Positions 5,598 through 8,780 of a stretch of 8,780 nt of DNA are shown piece by piece; the first letter of the stretch is position 1; each line of letters begins with the position of its first letter. The position numbers and the translations under genes are program-made. Source of the DNA: Planctomycetota bacterium (GTDB lineage Bacteria; Planctomycetota; Planctomycetia; Pirellulales; UBA7805). The notes under the pieces were generated by a model. The model was not told the origin of the DNA. It searched no databases and saw nothing but the letters and a program-made list of their open reading frames with translations. Location of the stretch: positions 1 through 8,780 of the forward strand of contig JAUWIQ010000056.1 of assembly GCA_030605285.1 (NCBI GenBank). The letters run 5' to 3'.

Positions 5598-6324
5598 AGG
5601 CGTTGTCACCCACGCCCGAGTTCGTCCGGTAGACCATACATTCCGCTACCGGATGTTTATGGCCTATCTTGATCTCGACGAACTGGCAGGTGCGCTTGAT
5701 TCTGTGACGCTGCTGAGCCGTCGTCGGTTCGCGCCTGCGTCATTCTTGCGCGACGATCATTTGGGGCCTATCGATCAACCGCTTGCCCTCTCAGTGCGCG
5801 AACATGTGCGCGATAAGGTGGGCATCGAGGCCCGCGGTCCCGTGCGGATTTTAACCCAACTGCGGTACTTTGGCGCCTACTTCAGCCCGATCAATCTGTT
5901 CTATCTCTTTGACGAAACAGCGACGCGCATTGAAGCCGTCGTGGCCGAAGTGAGCAACACTCCGTGGCTGGAGCGGCATCATTACATCCTTTGGGAAGGC
6001 AACTGCAGCCAACGGGAAAACAAAATGGCGTTCTCCCACTGCAAGGAGTTTCATGTTTCTCCGTTTATGGACATGGACGCGGAGTATCGCTGGCAATTGA
6101 CATCGCCAGCCGAGCAGCTCAGCGTACAACTTTCATCCTTCACCGAAGGCCGCTCCCTGTTTCAGGCGAACATGACGTTAACGCGTCGACCACTCGACAA
6201 CCGACACCTCGCCGGTCTGTTGTTGCGCTATCCAGTTACCTCGGCGCGCATCACGATGGCTATTTATTTTCAAGCACTCAAACTCTGGCTAAAAAAATGT
6301 CCGTTCTTTCCACATCCAAAGTAA
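5578..6324 (+). CDS. DUF1365 family protein
   Basis: A 248-residue protein with the full DUF1365 signature: N-terminal YEGVVTHARVRPVDHTFRY (6-24) with conserved His and Arg, and a central block QLRYFGAYFSPINLFYLFD (~98-116). This is followed by VVAEVSNTPWLERHHYIL and the later KEFHVSPFMDMD. Length is typical. The biochemical role of the family is not settled; the gene is almost always adjacent to the FAD oxidoreductase and CFA-type methyltransferase, as here, so it probably acts in the same acyl-chain modification. A moderately hydrophobic C-terminal stretch (~220-240) could touch the membrane. AAAGGA at 5565-5570, seven bases before the ATG at 5578, decides the start. The start lies inside the FAD gene (20-nt overlap) and the stop inside the next gene (28-nt overlap), indicating translational coupling. 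Confidence 0.9.
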   Translation: MQSCLYEGVVTHARVRPVDHTFRYRMFMAYLDLDELAGALDSVTLLSRRRFAPASFLRDDHLGPIDQPLALSVREHVRDKVGIEARGPVRILTQLRYFGAYFSPINLFYLFDETATRIEAVVAEVSNTPWLERHHYILWEGNCSQRENKMAFSHCKEFHVSPFMDMDAEYRWQLTSPAEQLSVQLSSFTEGRSLFQANMTLTRRPLDNRHLAGLLLRYPVTSARITMAIYFQALKLWLKKCPFFPHPK

Positions 6325-7592
6325 GCTTCCCGACCATTGCCGCACGTTGCGACTTAGAGGACTTGAAAGAGGTTCCTACTCGGTCGCTTCGCCGCCGCTG
6401 GCCGACTACGATTTGCGCCCTATGCCGGACAGCCTTCTTCCGCCGACTTGCTCGGCTCAATCACGGCCGACTGACAATGCTTGAAGGCTCTTCAGAATAT
6501 GAATTTGGCGATCGCCAAAATACTGACTTGCAGGTCACGGTCAATATCCGTAACGAGCGTGCCTACCGCTACCTTGCCACGTTAGGGAGTCTTGGGGCGG
6601 CGGAAGCCTATCTTCAGAATCTATGGGATTGCGAGGACCTGGTCACGTTCTTTCGCTTCATGATCCGCAATACAGCCACCCTGCGGGAGATCGATCGTGG
6701 TTGGTCACGATTTCGCTTTCTATTTCGCGCGGTAGCGAGACTCCTGAACCGCAATACGAAAGCGGTTAGTCGGCGGAATATTGCCTCCCACTACGATCTG
6801 AGCAACCGATTCTTCGAACTGTTTCTCGACGAAACGATGACGTACTCTTCTGGCATCTTTGCACATCCGCAAGCGACGCTTTGCGAAGCATCGGTCGCCA
6901 AATATGATCGTATCTGCCGGACAATCCAACTCAGCCCCGACGATCATGTACTCGAAATCGGTACTGGCTGGGGAGGCTTTGCGATTCACGCTGCACGGAA
7001 GTACGGGTGCCGTGTGACGACGACGACTATTTCCCACGCACAACACGAGTATGCACGTCGCCAGATTGCGCAATACAAGTTAAGCGACCGCGTGACGTTG
7101 CTCTTACGCGACTATCGCGATCTGGATGGGATCTTTGACAAGCTCGTTTCAATCGAGATGATCGAAGCAGTGGGCCATGAATTTCTGCCTACCTACTTCA
7201 GCCAGTGCATGAAGCTACTACGACCTAAGGGATTGTTTGCTTTGCAGGCGATTACCATTGGCAACGATGAATATGATCGATATCGCCAATCCATCGATTT
7301 CATCCAACGCTATATTTTTCCGGGCGGTTGCCTGCCATCGCCCGCTGCGATCGACCAAGCGGCCAATGCGACGCAGCGACTCAGCTTGATTGATGTCCAC
7401 AATTTCGCCTTGCATTACGCGATGACCGTTGCTCAATGGCGGGAGCGTTTTCAGGGCAATCTCGCTGGCGTACGCGAACTCGGATTCGACGAGCGTTTCA
7501 TCCGCATGTGGGATTACTATCTCTGCTACTGTGAGGCCGGTTTTCGTGAGGGGCGAATTGGACTGGCGCAATTTCTTTACCGCAAAGACTAA
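6297..7592 (+). CDS. CFA-synthase-family SAM-dependent acyl methyltransferase
   Basis: A 431-residue member of the cyclopropane-fatty-acyl-phospholipid synthase family, which transfers methyl groups from S-adenosylmethionine to double bonds of membrane acyl chains. An N-terminal domain (~40-150) precedes HYDLSN (165-170), the SAM-binding motif EIGTGWGG (220-227), E290 in MIEAVG, QRYIFPGGCLPS (337-348) and HNFALHY (368-374). Compared with E. coli Cfa, the active-site Glu (E290) and Tyr (Y374) are kept. The bicarbonate-site Cys of YSCG is Ser (S185), and the His of LLHTIG is Gln (Q317). This places it in the branch found beside DUF1365/FAD genes, to which furan fatty acid methylases (UfaM type) are compared, and argues against simple cyclopropanation. 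The start at 6297 has a poor ribosome binding site and overlaps DUF1365 by 28 nt; coupled translation is likely. A later start would cut the N-terminal domain. Confidence 0.88.
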   Translation: MSVLSTSKVSFPTIAARCDLEDLKEVPTRSLRRRWPTTICALCRTAFFRRLARLNHGRLTMLEGSSEYEFGDRQNTDLQVTVNIRNERAYRYLATLGSLGAAEAYLQNLWDCEDLVTFFRFMIRNTATLREIDRGWSRFRFLFRAVARLLNRNTKAVSRRNIASHYDLSNRFFELFLDETMTYSSGIFAHPQATLCEASVAKYDRICRTIQLSPDDHVLEIGTGWGGFAIHAARKYGCRVTTTTISHAQHEYARRQIAQYKLSDRVTLLLRDYRDLDGIFDKLVSIEMIEAVGHEFLPTYFSQCMKLLRPKGLFALQAITIGNDEYDRYRQSIDFIQRYIFPGGCLPSPAAIDQAANATQRLSLIDVHNFALHYAMTVAQWRERFQGNLAGVRELGFDERFIRMWDYYLCYCEAGFREGRIGLAQFLYRKD

Positions 7593-7634
7593 CCGTTAAG
7601 AGCCAGCGTAGAATGTAGAAAAGGATGGTTTTTC

Positions 7635-8762
7635 ATGTCAGTATCACTGGTGGACTTGGCGGAATCCCGCTGGTTGCCGGACTGGTTGATCCGGTTTGGT
7701 ATTCGACGACTTTTGCGGCGACGACTTTCGCTGCGGCGGCGACTCTTGAAATCAGCAAGAGCTGCTTCCGCAAAGTCGCAAATTCAAAAGGTGTCTTCGG
7801 CGACCACAGCACTTGTGAATGAACTGCGCGAAAGTCCGCTGGTCATTGCCGCTGCAGATGCCAATCATCAGCATTACGAGGTGCCCACGGAATTCTTTCG
7901 TACCGTGCTTGGTCAACGACTTAAATATAGCTGTGGTATCTGGCCGCGTGAGCGGATGTCGCTGGACGAATCCGAGGTGGCCATGTTGGCGTTGACCTGC
8001 GAGCGGGCGGAAATCAAGAATGGAATGGAAGTGCTCGATCTGGGTTGCGGCTGGGGATCTCTTTCCTTGTGGATCGCGGAAAAATATCCCGCTTGCAAGG
8101 TGCTCGCAGTATCCAATTCAGCGACTCAGCGAGAATATATCGAATATGTCTGCGCTCGGGAGGGAATTCATAACCTTCAGGTGCGGACTTCGAATATCGC
8201 TGATTTCACCACGGAGCGGACGTTCGATCGTGTCGTTTCGATAGAGATGTTTGAACACGTCCGCAACTACGAACTACTCCTAGAGAAAATATCCGACTGG
8301 CTAAAAGTGGATGGAAAATTATTCGTCCACATCTTCTGCCATCGCGTGTTCGCCTATTTGTTTGAATCGGAGGGGCCTGCAAACTGGATGGCAAAAAATT
8401 TCTTTACTGGAGGCATCATGCCCTCCGCGAATCTACTTGGCGAGTTTTCCAAGGATATGGAAATCGATGCCCAATGGCTGCTCGAGGGCTCGCACTACAG
8501 TCGCACTTGTGAGGCGTGGCTCGACAACCTCGATGCGAACGCCGAGCGACTCATCGAGCTGTTTTGCCGTAAACGAACCCAACGCGAGTCGCGTGTTCAA
8601 CTACAACGCTGGCGAATGTTTTTCATGGCCTGCTCCGAGCTCTTTCGATTTCGAAATGGCGGGGAGTGGGGTGTCGGCCACTATCTTCTGAGCCGCCGAC
8701 AGAAATCCGCCACAGTGAAGCGAGCGCAAGGTTCAAACGAGCGTGTTTTTGTTAGCTCCTAG
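7635..8762 (+). CDS. second CFA-family methyltransferase, coclaurine N-methyltransferase-like branch
   Basis: A 375-residue SAM-dependent methyltransferase of a different branch from its neighbour, with the pattern of bacterial and plant coclaurine N-methyltransferase-like proteins. It has YSCGIW (98-103), LDLGCGWGSLSLWIAEKYP (134-152), SIEMFEHVRNYELLLEKI (202-219), FVHIFCHR (230-237), FFTGGIMPS (256-264) and GSHYSRTCEAWLDNLD (285-300). E206 and H207 correspond to the catalytic Glu-His pair described for plant N-methyltransferases. A very basic segment (24-42, RRLLRRRLSLRRRLL and beyond) precedes the catalytic domain and could bind anionic membrane surfaces. The substrate is unknown: an amine or an acyl double bond are both possible. 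AAGGA at 7621-7625, nine bases before the ATG at 7635, supports the start. The gene follows the CFA gene by 42 nt in the same operon. Confidence 0.87.
   Translation: MSVSLVDLAESRWLPDWLIRFGIRRLLRRRLSLRRRLLKSARAASAKSQIQKVSSATTALVNELRESPLVIAAADANHQHYEVPTEFFRTVLGQRLKYSCGIWPRERMSLDESEVAMLALTCERAEIKNGMEVLDLGCGWGSLSLWIAEKYPACKVLAVSNSATQREYIEYVCAREGIHNLQVRTSNIADFTTERTFDRVVSIEMFEHVRNYELLLEKISDWLKVDGKLFVHIFCHRVFAYLFESEGPANWMAKNFFTGGIMPSANLLGEFSKDMEIDAQWLLEGSHYSRTCEAWLDNLDANAERLIELFCRKRTQRESRVQLQRWRMFFMACSELFRFRNGGEWGVGHYLLSRRQKSATVKRAQGSNERVFVSS
7704..7748 (+). repeat. degenerate 15-bp tandem repeats encoding a basic helix
   Basis: CGACGACTTTTG (7704-7715) recurs 15 bp later as CGACGACTTTCG (7719-7730) with one mismatch, followed by a more diverged third unit. 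They encode five-residue steps RRLLR, RRLSL, RRRLL near the N-terminus of the second methyltransferase. The repeat is in frame and gives an Arg/Leu helix. Confidence 0.5.
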
Positions 8763-8780
8763 ATGAGAATAACCGTAAAT
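8763..8780 (+). CDS. possible start of the next operon gene (partial)
   Basis: An ATG at 8763 follows the TAG of the second methyltransferase directly (TAGATG) and stays open for six codons, MRITVN, to the window end. The position suits a further gene of the operon, but no good ribosome binding site precedes it and nothing can be said about the product. Confidence 0.35.

Noticed and set aside
5964..6296. 111-codon upstream extension of the CFA-like methyltransferase
   Set aside because: It lies in another frame of the well-supported DUF1365 gene and lacks family similarity; the methyltransferase domain begins after 6297.

Overview
The window looks like a chromosomal stretch of a Planctomycetota bacterium, probably Pirellulales-like. 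This is an inference from the moderate GC, many weak ribosome binding sites, and a sigma factor of the type I associate with planctomycetes: a conserved LFRRMNFLK helix, sigma-2 and sigma-4 present, almost no sigma-3. No rRNA, tRNA, CRISPR array or insertion sequence is visible.

Layout. Bases 1-113 (minus) hold the start of a membrane-anchored protein with a good promoter at 172-201. Bases 282-1145 (minus) encode a CarH/LitR-type MerR regulator with a B12-binding-like C-terminal half. A 259-bp divergent control region (1146-1404) follows. It carries a 14-bp palindrome on the regulator side, and on the other side a near-consensus sigma-70 promoter (TTGACC-N17-TAGAAT) bracketed by two pairs of the 9-bp direct repeat TGAACGTTT. 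A plus-strand operon then runs to the window end: sigma-70 family factor (1405-2370), YbjT-like SDR plus DUF2867 protein (2378-3943), two tiny membrane proteins (4034-4201 and 4205-4312), FAD-dependent amine-oxidase-like protein (4335-5597), DUF1365 protein (5578-6324), CFA-synthase-like methyltransferase (6297-7592), a second methyltransferase of the coclaurine N-methyltransferase-like branch (7635-8762), and the first codons of a possible further gene at 8763.

How it may work. SDR, FAD oxidoreductase, DUF1365 and CFA-type methyltransferase genes recur together in light- or singlet-oxygen-responsive regulons of other bacteria (LitR/CarH regulons; the furan fatty acid ufa genes of Rhodobacter are related in type). 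The simplest reading is a stress- or light-induced module that methylates and oxidises unsaturated membrane acyl chains. The MerR-type regulator would control the sigma factor promoter through the direct repeats, and the sigma factor would amplify expression of the operon or of distant genes.

The most unusual points are these. The regulator has lost the B12-ligating His of the DxHxxG motif (now Tyr) and the His of the Wx9EH motif (now Arg). Its putative operators are 9-bp direct repeats on both sides of a promoter. The first methyltransferase lacks the Cys and His that hold bicarbonate in cyclopropane synthases. Two conserved-looking micro membrane proteins are embedded in the operon.
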